Assembly: GCA_002898555.1 (NCBI GenBank)
Contig: BEHR01000002.1
Span: 1 to 64,000, forward strand
DNA from: a bacterium HR15
GTDB lineage: Bacteria; Armatimonadota; Fimbriimonadia; Fimbriimonadales; GBS-DC
Reading direction: 5' to 3'
DNA length: 64,000 nt
A program made the position numbers and the translations under genes. Under the pieces are notes generated by a model, which worked only from the letters and a program-made list of their open reading frames with translations, did not search any database and had not been told where the DNA came from. How positions within the stretch are numbered: position 1 is the first letter of the stretch; each line of letters opens with the position of its first letter. Shown here one piece after another: positions 50,601 through 59,761 of this stretch.

Positions 50601-52330
50601 GGATAAGCCTCCCTGATGCTCTGGAGCCATGCGTGCAACTCGGCAAGGGGGCGTGTGTTCAGAACGCGCTCGGGCATGAGCCAGCCGCGCTGGGCTAACC
50701 CAACGGCCAGCTCCATATAGCGCAAGTCGCTGGCAACATGGGCATCCGTGCCCAGCGCGACCGGTGCGCCACTCTCGTTCAGCACGCGCACCAACGGCGT
50801 GGGCGGGTCCATGCGCGTATAATAACCGTTCACCTCGACCGCCTTCCCCAGCTGCGCTGCACGCTTGAAAACGCGCTCCCAGTCTGCCTCATTCGATTCG
50901 CGCTTCCCAAACCGCCTTCCTGTCGGATGCGCCAAAATTTGCACGGCTGGATGCTCCAGTGCGCGAATTAAGCGGTGAGTCATCACTTCAGGCGGTTGTC
51001 CATGCGTATGGTGTACGCCCGCTATGACGATCTCAGCGCGGCGCAATAGGTCGCTGGGCGCGTCGATGCTGCCGTCCGCTTCGATGTTCACTTCCAGACC
51101 GTTCATCAGGTAGGGCTTGCCACCGAATTGCTCATTGAGCCGTTCGATCTCCTGCTGGCGTCGTTGGAACACTTCACGCAACTCACCGTGCCACATCAGC
51201 ATCTCCACATGGTCGGTCAGCGCGAGGTATTCGTAGCCAAGGCTCTGGGCGACCTGGAGGAGCTGTTCGATGGAGCTGCGTCCGTCGGACCAGCGCGAAT
51301 GGGACTGCAGGTCGCCGCGAACCTGTTCCAGCTGGATAAGAGGGGGCAAGGTGCCCTGCTCAGCCGCTTCCAGTTCGCCCTGGTCCTCGCGGAGTGGGGG
51401 CGGTATCCACGGTAGCCCCAGCGCGGCATAGACCTCCTCCTCCGTCAGGCTGGCGATTCGCTCGGTGCCGCGCCACACGCCATACTCGTTCAGCTTCAGC
51501 CCGCGTTCTATCGCGCGCTCACGCAGGCGGATGGAGTGGGGTTTGGAACCTGTGATGTAGAGCATGCCGGCGCCCCAGCTATCGAGTGGTACCAGCTTGA
51601 GATCTACCTGTAAGCCGTCGCTGAGGAACACTTGCGCTCGGTTCTCACCCCGTGAATAGACCTCGGCCACGCCCGGCATGCGTACGAACGCTTCGATGAC
51701 CGCCTCATTCTGCTCCGTCGCGACCAAATAGTCCAAATCCCCCACCGTTTCTTGCATGCGTCGAACGGAACCGCCCAGCAGCACTTTCCGTACGCCGGGC
51801 GCATGGCGCAGCCATTCCAGCCGTTCGCGTGCCAGCCACAGCACAGACCCCAGCGGGCGACGCGCACGCGACTTTTTCACCAGGTCGATGAGGTGCAGCA
51901 GACGCTGGCGCTTCTGCTCGCCAAAGCCAGGTAGTTTCTGCACTTGCGGGCTTTCCAGCGCGCGTTGCAGGCTCTCCAGGTCATGGACGCCCAGCGCTTC
52001 TGTGAGGAGGCGAGCCGTTTTTGCACCTATCCCCGGCACCGCCATCACTTCCAGGATGCCTGGCGGCGCCTGCGCAAGCAACTGTTGATGCTTTGGGATA
52101 ACGCCCGTTTCCAGATAGGTTCGAATCTTTTCCGCAATCGCCTTGCCGATGCCCGGGATCGCCTCTAAGGCTTCTTGACCCTGTTCGGCGATGGTCTCGA
52201 TGGGCGTCTGCATCGTCTCCAGCAAGCGCGCTGCCTGACGATAGGCACGCGATTTGAACGGGCTATCACCGAAATAGTCCGATAAGTCCGCTAATTCATA
52301 GAGTAATCGTGCCACTTCGTTGTTTCGCAC
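50597..52330 (-). CDS. polX: Family X DNA polymerase with PHP domain
   Basis: The 577-residue product has the bacterial PolX order. An 8-kDa-like helical domain with helix-hairpin-helix AIPGIGKAIAEKIRTYLETG and VPGIGAKTARLLTEALG comes first. The polymerase palm has GGSVRRMQETVGDLDYLVAT and VDLKLVPLDSWGAGMLYITG. The C-terminal PHP phosphoesterase domain has GDLQSHSRWSDG, LALTDHVEM, AGVHHTHG, ILAHPTGR and ALGTDAHV. It fills small gaps in base-excision repair and has nuclease activity. The GTG start lies 6 bases after TACAAT. Confidence 0.96.
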   Translation of the reverse strand: MRNNEVARLLYELADLSDYFGDSPFKSRAYRQAARLLETMQTPIETIAEQGQEALEAIPGIGKAIAEKIRTYLETGVIPKHQQLLAQAPPGILEVMAVPGIGAKTARLLTEALGVHDLESLQRALESPQVQKLPGFGEQKRQRLLHLIDLVKKSRARRPLGSVLWLARERLEWLRHAPGVRKVLLGGSVRRMQETVGDLDYLVATEQNEAVIEAFVRMPGVAEVYSRGENRAQVFLSDGLQVDLKLVPLDSWGAGMLYITGSKPHSIRLRERAIERGLKLNEYGVWRGTERIASLTEEEVYAALGLPWIPPPLREDQGELEAAEQGTLPPLIQLEQVRGDLQSHSRWSDGRSSIEQLLQVAQSLGYEYLALTDHVEMLMWHGELREVFQRRQQEIERLNEQFGGKPYLMNGLEVNIEADGSIDAPSDLLRRAEIVIAGVHHTHGQPPEVMTHRLIRALEHPAVQILAHPTGRRFGKRESNEADWERVFKRAAQLGKAVEVNGYYTRMDPPTPLVRVLNESGAPVALGTDAHVASDLRYMELAVGLAQRGWLMPERVLNTRPLAELHAWLQSIREAYP

Positions 52331-52336
52331 GCATCG

Positions 52337-52342
52337 ATTGTA
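52337..52342 (-). promoter_or_regulatory. -10 box for leaderless polX mRNA
   Basis: TACAAT on the minus strand ends 6 bases before the GTG start of polX. The FtsX-like gene copy begins 19 bases beyond it in the opposite direction. Confidence 0.55.
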
Positions 52343-52360
52343 CCTGATAGTAGAGGCACA

Positions 52361-52498
52361 CTGGAGCCGTTGGATCCCATCGCCTACCGCTACACGCTGC
52401 CCGTGCCAATCATGGTGCTCCTTTTTGTGCTGGACACTATCGGCTGGCGACTGCGCACTTTTGATCCCGTCGCGATCGTGGGGCGACGGATCGTTTAG
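52361..52498 (+). pseudogene. 138-base copy of the 3' end of the FtsX-like permease gene
   Basis: The frame encodes LEPLDPIAYRYTLPVPIMVL, continues LFVLDTIGWRLRTFDPVAIV and ends GRRIV-stop. It equals the last 45 residues of the permease at 35252 except for four changes (A to V, G to D, E to G and one silent). Homology begins exactly at CTGGAG and ends at the stop codon. Nothing of the permease lies before it. Confidence 0.9.
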
Positions 52499-52513
52499 AG
52501 CGATTCACGCTGC

Positions 52514-52585
52514 TGGTTCCGGGCGGCTTTGAGGGCGGCGCAGAAGCTTGCCCGCCAGATCCGGGAGGGGGTGCTCTTAGCATAG
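52514..52585 (+). pseudogene. Short C-terminal coding remnant of unknown origin
   Basis: One frame reads WFRAALRAAQKLARQIREGV and LLA-stop, a typical amphipathic protein end with no start. It follows the FtsX copy in a different frame. I cannot assign a family. It may be chance. Confidence 0.3.
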
Positions 52586-52632
52586 TGCCCGTCCCAATTG
52601 CCAGGCATCATATAAGGTTCCGCCGTGGCCCC

Positions 52633-54495
52633 CTACTGGCTTACCATTCGCCACTCACTGCTCGCCACTTGCCCCAAAACCAGCTCCCGCACCGTCTTCT
52701 CGACCAAATCGGTCTCCAGCACTAAGCATGGATGACCAAAATACTCCGCGTCTCGAACGGGAATCTCGCTGCTTCCCGTTCGTGCCCACCCCTTGAGTGG
52801 CGTGAACAGCAGCACCGTTACACGCCCCATCGACATTGCCGATAGCAACGAAAGCTGCATCTGGTCTGCTATGTTGGCAAACCGGTGACGAATGGCGGTG
52901 CGTGCGGTGTGCCAGCGTACAAGCTCCGCTGCGGTGATCCATTCGTAGCCTGCGCTACGAATGGCGGCCATCAGCCGAATAAAAGCGTCCGCCTTCTCCT
53001 CGCTCTCCACTACGGTGGGTCGAACGGTGAAATGGCACACCCCGCCAACTGACTGCACTCCGCGCAGGATCGCCCGTGCCTCCATCATCCCGACACGCTC
53101 CATCAGGTGATAACCCAGTAGGGGGATCACATACAAATTATGCAGCTCGCCCGGGCGGGTTTGCTGGAGGGGGCGCCACGGATGCGCACTGCCAAAGGCG
53201 AACCCTGCTGCGCCTGCCGAGTAGCCGCCACGGCTCAGATCGCTTAAAATCTGCGCCTGCTCCGCATAGGTGTAGAACTCGGTGCAACCACGCCATTGCA
53301 AATTCGCCACCTGCACCGCCGTAATACTGCGTACTCCGCTGAATCGGCGCAAGCTGTCCACTTGATTCTGCAGCAGAGCTGCCGAGCGACAAAAAACACC
53401 CGCTTCGGGCACATAACGCAGCCCAATCTCATGTCCACGCTTGGCTAAGTCACGATAAAACGCGGGTCCGTGACTCGCCTCACTCAGACACCAGACCGCG
53501 CGCAATCCTGTCAGCGTCAGCAACCGATGGAGGGTCGTCTCGTGATGCGCCGCGGCAGGCTCCGCATCAATGCTCAAAACCGCCACGCCCGGCAAAGCAG
53601 CGGGATAGAACCAAAGCATCGGCACAACCGCACCACACTGCTGCCCACTCCACAAAATCGCACGGATGAGGCTCTCTTGCCAGAGATCGGCCACAGGCTT
53701 CAGAAAGAGGCGCGGAGTGACTGGCGCGTGGCGCGGGGGATCTATCCCCTCGCTTCCTCGATCCAGATACCAATCCAACCGAACAGCATCCTCGGCACGC
53801 AGGGCATGGTCATCTGGTTCGCGCTCCACATCGGGAGGCAGCACCGCCTGTTCCACCACTGGGCGTCCATGCCGGATGCGGGCAATGCTTTCGCCAGGGT
53901 GTACCGCGAACAGGATGGCATGTCCTGCGCTATGCGCTTGATGGACAATCGCGGGCAGTCCTGTTTCGCGTCCGTGTGCATCGAGCCAGTGCGCCCAGAC
54001 CGTGCCCTCCTGCACCTCCACGGCGATGCCGCCGAATCCATGCAGCAGTCCCCATTCATGGGGCACCAGGGGATTCGAAGGCGAGCCAATGGCATAACCT
54101 TCGCCCAGCCCTATGGAGTGAGCAGAAGATGGTTCACCCTCTGCCCCACGCTCCCCGTATGTCAAAGGGCGCACGCCAAACATCTCTGGCAGCGAGCAGG
54201 TCCCGCCCAGCGCAAGCCAGACACCACCTGCTTTCACAAACGCTTGCAGCGCACGCTGCCCCTCCTCGCTCAGTTCGCCCTCGCCTATGGTCAGTAAAAC
54301 ATCCAGCCCGGCGACTCGTGCAGGCAGCTCCCCCGGCGTGAGCCAATCCACCAGAAAGCCGCAATACTGCACCAGCTCGCAGGTCAGTCGATCAAATGGC
54401 TGGAGCGTGACAGGCATTGCGCCTGCGCCCGCTTTCCCTTTTGCACTCATCGGGCAAACCCCGATTCGCGCCCAACGCCATTCAGGTGAACGCAT
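52633..54495 (-). CDS. Two-domain protein: ThuA/glutamine-amidotransferase-like plus deacetylase-like
   Basis: The product of about 620 residues has an N-terminal Rossmann-like part (LDVLLTIGEGELSEEGQRAL, FVKAGGVWLALGG), like ThuA or beta-galactosidase trimerisation domains. A central part has PGVAVLSIDAEPAAAHHETT, FYRDLAKRGHEIGLRYV and ITAAELVRWHTAR, which is the layout of polysaccharide-deacetylase-like barrels. The metal histidines typical of active deacetylases are not obvious. The role is unknown, perhaps in glycan metabolism. I chose ATG 54495; 54450 is also possible. Confidence 0.65.
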   Translation of the reverse strand: MRSPEWRWARIGVCPMSAKGKAGAGAMPVTLQPFDRLTCELVQYCGFLVDWLTPGELPARVAGLDVLLTIGEGELSEEGQRALQAFVKAGGVWLALGGTCSLPEMFGVRPLTYGERGAEGEPSSAHSIGLGEGYAIGSPSNPLVPHEWGLLHGFGGIAVEVQEGTVWAHWLDAHGRETGLPAIVHQAHSAGHAILFAVHPGESIARIRHGRPVVEQAVLPPDVEREPDDHALRAEDAVRLDWYLDRGSEGIDPPRHAPVTPRLFLKPVADLWQESLIRAILWSGQQCGAVVPMLWFYPAALPGVAVLSIDAEPAAAHHETTLHRLLTLTGLRAVWCLSEASHGPAFYRDLAKRGHEIGLRYVPEAGVFCRSAALLQNQVDSLRRFSGVRSITAVQVANLQWRGCTEFYTYAEQAQILSDLSRGGYSAGAAGFAFGSAHPWRPLQQTRPGELHNLYVIPLLGYHLMERVGMMEARAILRGVQSVGGVCHFTVRPTVVESEEKADAFIRLMAAIRSAGYEWITAAELVRWHTARTAIRHRFANIADQMQLSLLSAMSMGRVTVLLFTPLKGWARTGSSEIPVRDAEYFGHPCLVLETDLVEKTVRELVLGQVASSEWRMVSQ

Positions 54496-54566
54496 GCCGT
54501 TTGTTTCTCTGCCCCTCTTTCTGATTATCGGCAAATCACTCGCCTTCCGCTACTCGCCCATCGAGG

Positions 54567-54572
54567 TATACT
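54567..54572 (+). promoter_or_regulatory. -10 box of the LTxxQ-protein gene
   Basis: TATACT lies 51 bases before the ATG at 54624. The leader contains a strong GAGGAGGAGG ribosome-binding site. Confidence 0.5.
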
Positions 54573-54623
54573 ATACATAGCCGTTTGCGAACGGCACCCA
54601 TCACAACGAGGAGGAGGTATAAG

Positions 54624-55343
54624 ATGAAAAGTTTCTGGATTACACTGGCAGCAGCGATCGTGCTGAGCATTTCGACCGTCTCTGCCCAGAATGATCAGGG
54701 CAGCGATAAGGGTGCAGCGGTCAAGACGGAAAGCAAGGTGCAGACTCAGCAGCCGCGCCCGAATGTGTTGGAGCCGAGCTACCTTGCGCGCGCACTGAAC
54801 CTGAACGAGGAGCAGCGCGCCCGCATCGATGGGCTGTGGAAACAGTACCGCGACCGCGATGAAGCCATTAAACGCGATACTTCCATCACCCCTGAACAAC
54901 GCATGCAGCGCTTCCGACAAAGCCGAGAAGAGTATATCCGCCTGGTGCGTTCCGTGCTCAACGAGGAGCAACTCAAAAAGTTCGAGGAGCTGCTCCAATC
55001 GGAAGAGAGCCAATCCAGCACCACGCCTAACATGCGCTTCTCGCCCGAACAGATTAACAAGATCCGGGAGATCACTCAACGCTATAACGCCTTACGCAAC
55101 CAGATCCAGCAAGACACCTCTTTGGACGCGCAAACTCGCCAGCGTCGCCTACAGGAGCTTAACAAGCAGATGCTGGAAGAGATCCGCAATGTGTTGACCC
55201 CCGAGCAGCGCGCCCAGTGGGATAAAGCTCTGAAGAAGGATAAAGAGAAGAGCGACCAGAAAGAGGGCGACAAGAAAGACGAGAAGAAGGACGAGAACAA
55301 GAACCCACCCAGCACAGGAGGAGGGACGAACGGCGGATCGTGA
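54624..55343 (+). CDS. Secreted LTxxQ (CpxP/Spy-like) helical protein
   Basis: The 239-residue product has a signal peptide (WITLAAAIVLSISTVSA). Two similar all-helical halves follow, each with the motif pair EQRARIDGLWKQY...ITPEQRMQRF and SVLNEEQLKKFEELL, or SPEQINKIREITQ...VLTPEQRAQW. This resembles periplasmic CpxP/Spy chaperones. The tail of about 35 residues is Lys/Glu/Asp-rich and ends in Gly/Ser. The ATG at 54624 follows GAGGAGG by about 7 bases. dnaB begins at its stop. Confidence 0.82.
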   Translation: MKSFWITLAAAIVLSISTVSAQNDQGSDKGAAVKTESKVQTQQPRPNVLEPSYLARALNLNEEQRARIDGLWKQYRDRDEAIKRDTSITPEQRMQRFRQSREEYIRLVRSVLNEEQLKKFEELLQSEESQSSTTPNMRFSPEQINKIREITQRYNALRNQIQQDTSLDAQTRQRRLQELNKQMLEEIRNVLTPEQRAQWDKALKKDKEKSDQKEGDKKDEKKDENKNPPSTGGGTNGGS

Positions 55344-55345
55344 AT

Positions 55346-56716
55346 ATGCGTACAGCGCATGTGCCGCCCCACAGCCTCGAAGCCGAGATGAGTACGCTCG
55401 GCTCCATGATGCTCGACCAGCACGCGATAGAGAAGGTCGCCGAAATCCTTAGACCCGACGACTTCTATCGTGATGCGCACCGCATCCTGTATGAGGTCAT
55501 TCTCTCGCTGGCGGAGCGGCACATCCCCGTCGACCTGCTCACGGTTCAGGAGGAGCTGAAGCGGCGCGACCAGTTGGAGGAGGTGGGCGGATTGGCGGCA
55601 CTGGCACAAATCGTGGAGAGCGTGCCCAGCGCCTCCAACGCGGAATATTACGCTCGCATCGTGGAGGAGAAAGCCATTCTGCGCCGCCTCATCCGCGCCG
55701 CCCACGACATTCTCCAACTGACCGAAGACACCGACCTCGAACTGCAGGAGATTATCGATCGCGCTGAGCATGCTGTGTTCGGTGTGGCACAACGGCGACT
55801 CGGACGCTATTTCACCCCCATCGATCGCCTACTTATCCAAGTGCTGGAGCATATCGAGCAGGTGCAACTTTCGGGGCGCGGTATCCTCGGCGTTCCCACT
55901 CACTTCCCGGACCTCGATTACAAAACCTCAGGGCTGCAGCCTTCGGAACTGATTATCTTGGCGGCACGCCCCAGCGTGGGCAAAACCTCACTCGCGCTCA
56001 ATATCGCCGAAAATGTCGCCCTGCGTGAGAACCGCCCCGTCGCTATTTTTAGCCTGGAGATGTCACGCGAGCAATTGGTGCAGCGCATGCTCTGCTCGCA
56101 GGCAGGCGTCAGCGGCAGCCGCATCCGACGCGGCAATCTCACCAATGAGGATTGGGAACGACTGCAACTGGCTGCCGAGCGGCTGTTCCGCGCCCCTATC
56201 TATATCGACGACACCAGCAGCCTTTCCGTGCTGGAAATGCGCGCTAAGTGTCGCCGTCTCAAAGCGGAGCGCAACGACCTCGCACTCATTGTGGTCGACT
56301 ACCTGCAGTTGATGCGTTCGCACACACGCCGCGCGGAGAACCGCAATCAAGAGATTGGTGAGATTGCCCGTGCTCTGAAATCGCTCGCCCGCGAGTTTGA
56401 AGCGCCCGTGTTGGTGCTCTCGCAGCTCTCGCGTGCCGTGGAACGGCGCGAGGAGAAACGCCCCATCTTGTCTGACCTGCGTGATAGCGGCTCCATCGAA
56501 GCGGAAGCCGATGTGGTAATGTTTCTCCATCGCCCTCACCGAATCGAAGGCGAATTCGAAGACGAGCCGCGCGAGGCAGGCGTCGTCCGCACCGAAGAGG
56601 TAGAATTGATAATCGCTAAGCAGCGCAACGGCCCTACGGACAGGGTCCCCTTGGGCTTCCAACCCGCCCTCTTCCGCTTCGTGACGCTGGAGCGTGCGGT
56701 CTCAATAGGTGAGTAG
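55346..56716 (+). CDS. dnaB: Replicative DNA helicase DnaB
   Basis: The product of about 456 residues has the DnaB N-terminal domain (VPPHSLEAEMSTLGSMMLDQ) and a RecA-like C-terminal domain. The latter carries Walker A ARPSVGKTSLALN near residue 210, FSLEMSREQLVQRML, Walker B LALIVVDYLQLM, LSQLSRAVERREEKRPILSD and the arginine-bearing LRDSGSIEAEADVVMFLHRP. It unwinds DNA at the replication fork. ATG 55346 and GTG 55340, which overlaps the previous stop, are both possible starts. Confidence 0.97.
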   Translation: MRTAHVPPHSLEAEMSTLGSMMLDQHAIEKVAEILRPDDFYRDAHRILYEVILSLAERHIPVDLLTVQEELKRRDQLEEVGGLAALAQIVESVPSASNAEYYARIVEEKAILRRLIRAAHDILQLTEDTDLELQEIIDRAEHAVFGVAQRRLGRYFTPIDRLLIQVLEHIEQVQLSGRGILGVPTHFPDLDYKTSGLQPSELIILAARPSVGKTSLALNIAENVALRENRPVAIFSLEMSREQLVQRMLCSQAGVSGSRIRRGNLTNEDWERLQLAAERLFRAPIYIDDTSSLSVLEMRAKCRRLKAERNDLALIVVDYLQLMRSHTRRAENRNQEIGEIARALKSLAREFEAPVLVLSQLSRAVERREEKRPILSDLRDSGSIEAEADVVMFLHRPHRIEGEFEDEPREAGVVRTEEVELIIAKQRNGPTDRVPLGFQPALFRFVTLERAVSIGE

Positions 56717-56824
56717 CGCGTAGTGAGTGGATCAAACTCCCCTCGCTGCCATTTCGAATCCGGCAGCGGAACCTCCGCGTCTGCCAAGAAGGGGAAAATC
56801 GATAACGCTTCCAGACACACCTTC

Positions 56825-57382
56825 TCACCATAGGTCGCGCTCGATTTCGCTGCGGAAGCGACGGAAACTCTCCGCTGCCATGCGTTCCCACTGCTGACGC
56901 ACATTATATAGCCCCTGCATACAGACCTCGAAATGTTCCGAGAGTTTGCGGAACAGCGGGGCTTCGTCGCGCCATTCCCCGATATCGAACAGCGACACAA
57001 TATAGTACGATTGTTTGCCCTGCTTCACATAGTCGATCAGGTGATCTTTGCGTGTGTGTGCCCGCAAGCGCGGCAAGGCTTCTGGATAGACCCCCGTCCA
57101 GAACAGCGTATAGTCGCCGATATGGCGGTGGACCTCCCGCTCCTGATAGAACGACTGCGCACCAAGTCGCACATCCGCATAATAAAGCATATCGGCGACC
57201 TCTTCCAACGGACGCCCGCGCAGGTCACGCAATTTGTACAGCTCGCGCATATGCACGAACTTCAACAGCAAATCGCTCAAATAGTCCACCACCTGCGGAT
57301 CGTCCCACCGCAACGAAATGACGAACGCCCGCTCCACCAAGTTCCGAAACAGTTGTGCCAGTGGATGATTCTTCGATACCAT
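56825..57382 (-). CDS. Conserved-looking soluble protein, unknown function
   Basis: The 185-residue product is helical and charged (PLAQLFRNLVERAFVISLRW, then LLLKFVHMRELYKLRDLRGR and PLEEVADMLYYADVRLGAQS). It ends FRRFRSEIERDLW. I recognise no motif. GAGG lies 8 bases before the ATG at 57382. The frame continues upstream to 57508 but those codons cover an AT-rich promoter-like stretch around 57430-57445. It lies downstream of nothing on its strand and converges on dnaB. Confidence 0.7.
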   Translation of the reverse strand: MVSKNHPLAQLFRNLVERAFVISLRWDDPQVVDYLSDLLLKFVHMRELYKLRDLRGRPLEEVADMLYYADVRLGAQSFYQEREVHRHIGDYTLFWTGVYPEALPRLRAHTRKDHLIDYVKQGKQSYYIVSLFDIGEWRDEAPLFRKLSEHFEVCMQGLYNVRQQWERMAAESFRRFRSEIERDLW

Positions 57383-57509
57383 CGTGATCGACCTCACCTC
57401 ACTTTTTGGACGCTTCTGCTCCCAAAGGGTTCCCAATCTTAAATATACTATTCCATGAGCCTGTCCCATTTCCACCACAGCAACCCCTACTTGCTCGCCT
57501 CTTGACACT

Positions 57510-59711
57510 TTATCGAACAGAGGCAGGCAGGCGGTGCAGATATTCGTCTGGTGTCCGTGAGAGCTGCCTTAGCATGCGCTCGCTGCGGGTGGAGTAGAAA
57601 GGCAATCCCACCAACAGCAACGGTGCGAACATGCATGCCAGCATCGCGCAGCCGCTGTAAAACAAGGAAAGCACCGTTGCCCGCACCATCGAGGGGCGTT
57701 CACGACGGCTGAGTGCTGTGAGCGTGTCCTGAATCGCGATCGGTGCTGCCAGAAAGAGCTGCGAACCGAGCAAAACGAGCAACACCACGAAAACAAACAT
57801 CAGCATCCCACCCACCACCATCATCGTCAGTGGGACAGCAGGCGAAGGCGCACCTTGAAACGCCTCATAGAAAGTCCGTAGCCATACTGCCAGGGCGCCA
57901 CAGCCATACAACGCAAGGAGCAGGCGTACCTGCCAGATCCATACACTCAGCACGATGCCCCAGTAGATAGTGAACGGCGCGAGTCCCGCCAGAAACCACT
58001 GACGCAGCTCGCCTGTCTCCACTAATCGCTGCACACGCTGACTCGCCAACCGATAGCCCAGCCACCAGAGCGCAATAAGCATCGGTAAGGCGATGAAAGC
58101 TGCCCAAGCGATAGCAACGCCAGAAGGCAGCACCAACCCCAGCAGCCAACCAAGCGCTGCTAATAACGGTGCCGCATCGAAGCGACGCTCCGCCATGAAA
58201 AAGCGCGTCACTGGATTGGTCGTCATGCGCTGATGCAACCAGTCATACAAGGGGTAGACCAACACGGGGGCAAGCCCCTTTTGCAATTGCGCCCATCGCA
58301 TCTGGAACAGTTTGTTCCTTCCCCAAGCACCGTTCACCCAGATCCACGCCATGGTCAGCAGCAAGCCGCGCCACAGTAACGGCATCACCAGCAGCAGTGT
58401 GAAGGGCGGGGGAGGCAGGCGAACCACTTGGCCCCAAAGGGGCGTTTGTGCCGCAAGCGCGACCAGAGGACTCAACACACCTAAACTGGCATAGCGATCA
58501 GGCGCGAGCAGAAACCACAAGAGAGGCGCAGATTCCAGCAGCGCAAGCCGTGTCAAGGGGATGCGCATGCAATAGGCACGCTGCAGCAGCACACGAAACC
58601 ATGCGCTGAACGGTACATCTGCCAGCGTGAGCAAAAGCCAGAGTGTCCAGAATGAGCTGCCCGCTAACCCGACACCGCTCCAGAGTGCCCAGCCGAGCAG
58701 CACCACGATGCTCAGCACACGCACAAGGGCAACCTCGCCCAAGTGAACTATCCCACGCTGGTGCACCGGGTCGTGCCCGCGTACGAGGGTCACTAACCGC
58801 ATATTCAGCCAGCCCGCTATCAGAAAGAGCAGCACAGCCGATGCCTGCAACCGCTGCGTGTCGTTCCACATAGGTGTCCATTCCCCCACCATCGGGAACA
58901 CCATCAGCATCAGCCCCGTTGCAGGTAGCAGCCAGCCATATCGCCACCATCCCGACGGCATGTTTAGCCAGCGGGCGCGCCATTCCCAGCGCAATCCCTC
59001 CACCAGAAGCCACACCAGCGCGAATCGTCCCGTGTCCGGCAGCGTGTACAGCCATGCGAGCGGCATCAGCAGGCGCAGCAAGATGGGCAGGCTAATCAGC
59101 AGCGCGAATAGCCATCCGCTAAGGGAGCCTAACCGCGTCCTGTCGATTTCGCGTAGTGAGCCGTACCCAAACACAAGGAGGGCAAGCGTTAGAGGCTCCC
59201 AGAAGCCGATAAAAGAGAGGGTCAGATAAAAGCCCATCAGGATCAGTACCAGCGGATCGGCAAAGGCAAAGAGCAGCCACAGAAGCGCGCTTTCCCATCC
59301 AGACACACCCACCCAGGCACCCCACGCTCCATACAGTGGCAGCCATAAGCTCTGGCTCGGCAGACGATAGAATAGCGCAGGCAAACTGCGCTGCAGCAAC
59401 AGCGCGTGTGGAGTGAGGTCCAGCATGCGGAACTGATCCAAATGACCCGTCTGAAGGTCGCGTTGGAACGAGGGATTCGGCAACTGGCGATCCAATCGGC
59501 TGCGCGCCATCAGATGCGCCACGACCAACGCGGTGAGCGAGAGATAAGGAGCGGCAAACCCCTGCTTGAATGCCAGCCCGAACAGCGCCGCCAGCCCAAG
59601 CGCCAGCGCACCAAGCAAGGCGTAGCTCCACATGGATCGAATGAGTGTTCCCCCCTCAATACGCCGATACTCCAGCTGCCAGAACGGTAGCTCCCGCCAG
59701 TGAGTCTCCAT
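57510..59711 (-). CDS. Very hydrophobic membrane protein, unknown function
   Basis: The 733-residue product has roughly 16-18 membrane helices over its whole length. Short basic loops such as RDLQTGHLDQFRMLDLTPHA and ERRFDAAPLLAALGW separate them. The pattern of a first half with a loop naming membrane-bound residues and a second similar half resembles ABC-2 permease components, but no ATPase is adjacent and no diagnostic motif is seen. The C-terminus is short and charged. It diverges from the ExoD-like gene. Confidence 0.75.
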   Translation of the reverse strand: METHWRELPFWQLEYRRIEGGTLIRSMWSYALLGALALGLAALFGLAFKQGFAAPYLSLTALVVAHLMARSRLDRQLPNPSFQRDLQTGHLDQFRMLDLTPHALLLQRSLPALFYRLPSQSLWLPLYGAWGAWVGVSGWESALLWLLFAFADPLVLILMGFYLTLSFIGFWEPLTLALLVFGYGSLREIDRTRLGSLSGWLFALLISLPILLRLLMPLAWLYTLPDTGRFALVWLLVEGLRWEWRARWLNMPSGWWRYGWLLPATGLMLMVFPMVGEWTPMWNDTQRLQASAVLLFLIAGWLNMRLVTLVRGHDPVHQRGIVHLGEVALVRVLSIVVLLGWALWSGVGLAGSSFWTLWLLLTLADVPFSAWFRVLLQRAYCMRIPLTRLALLESAPLLWFLLAPDRYASLGVLSPLVALAAQTPLWGQVVRLPPPPFTLLLVMPLLWRGLLLTMAWIWVNGAWGRNKLFQMRWAQLQKGLAPVLVYPLYDWLHQRMTTNPVTRFFMAERRFDAAPLLAALGWLLGLVLPSGVAIAWAAFIALPMLIALWWLGYRLASQRVQRLVETGELRQWFLAGLAPFTIYWGIVLSVWIWQVRLLLALYGCGALAVWLRTFYEAFQGAPSPAVPLTMMVVGGMLMFVFVVLLVLLGSQLFLAAPIAIQDTLTALSRRERPSMVRATVLSLFYSGCAMLACMFAPLLLVGLPFYSTRSERMLRQLSRTPDEYLHRLPASVR

Positions 59712-59750
59712 TTAAGAACACCCATGTCAGTGTACCCCAACCAGAAGAGG

Positions 59751-59756
59751 TAAACT
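59751..59756 (+). promoter_or_regulatory. -10 box for leaderless ExoD-like mRNA
   Basis: TAAACT ends 5 bases before the ATG at 59762 and 8 bases before the next ATG at 59765. No ribosome-binding site lies between. Confidence 0.45.
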
Positions 59757-59761
59757 CATCG

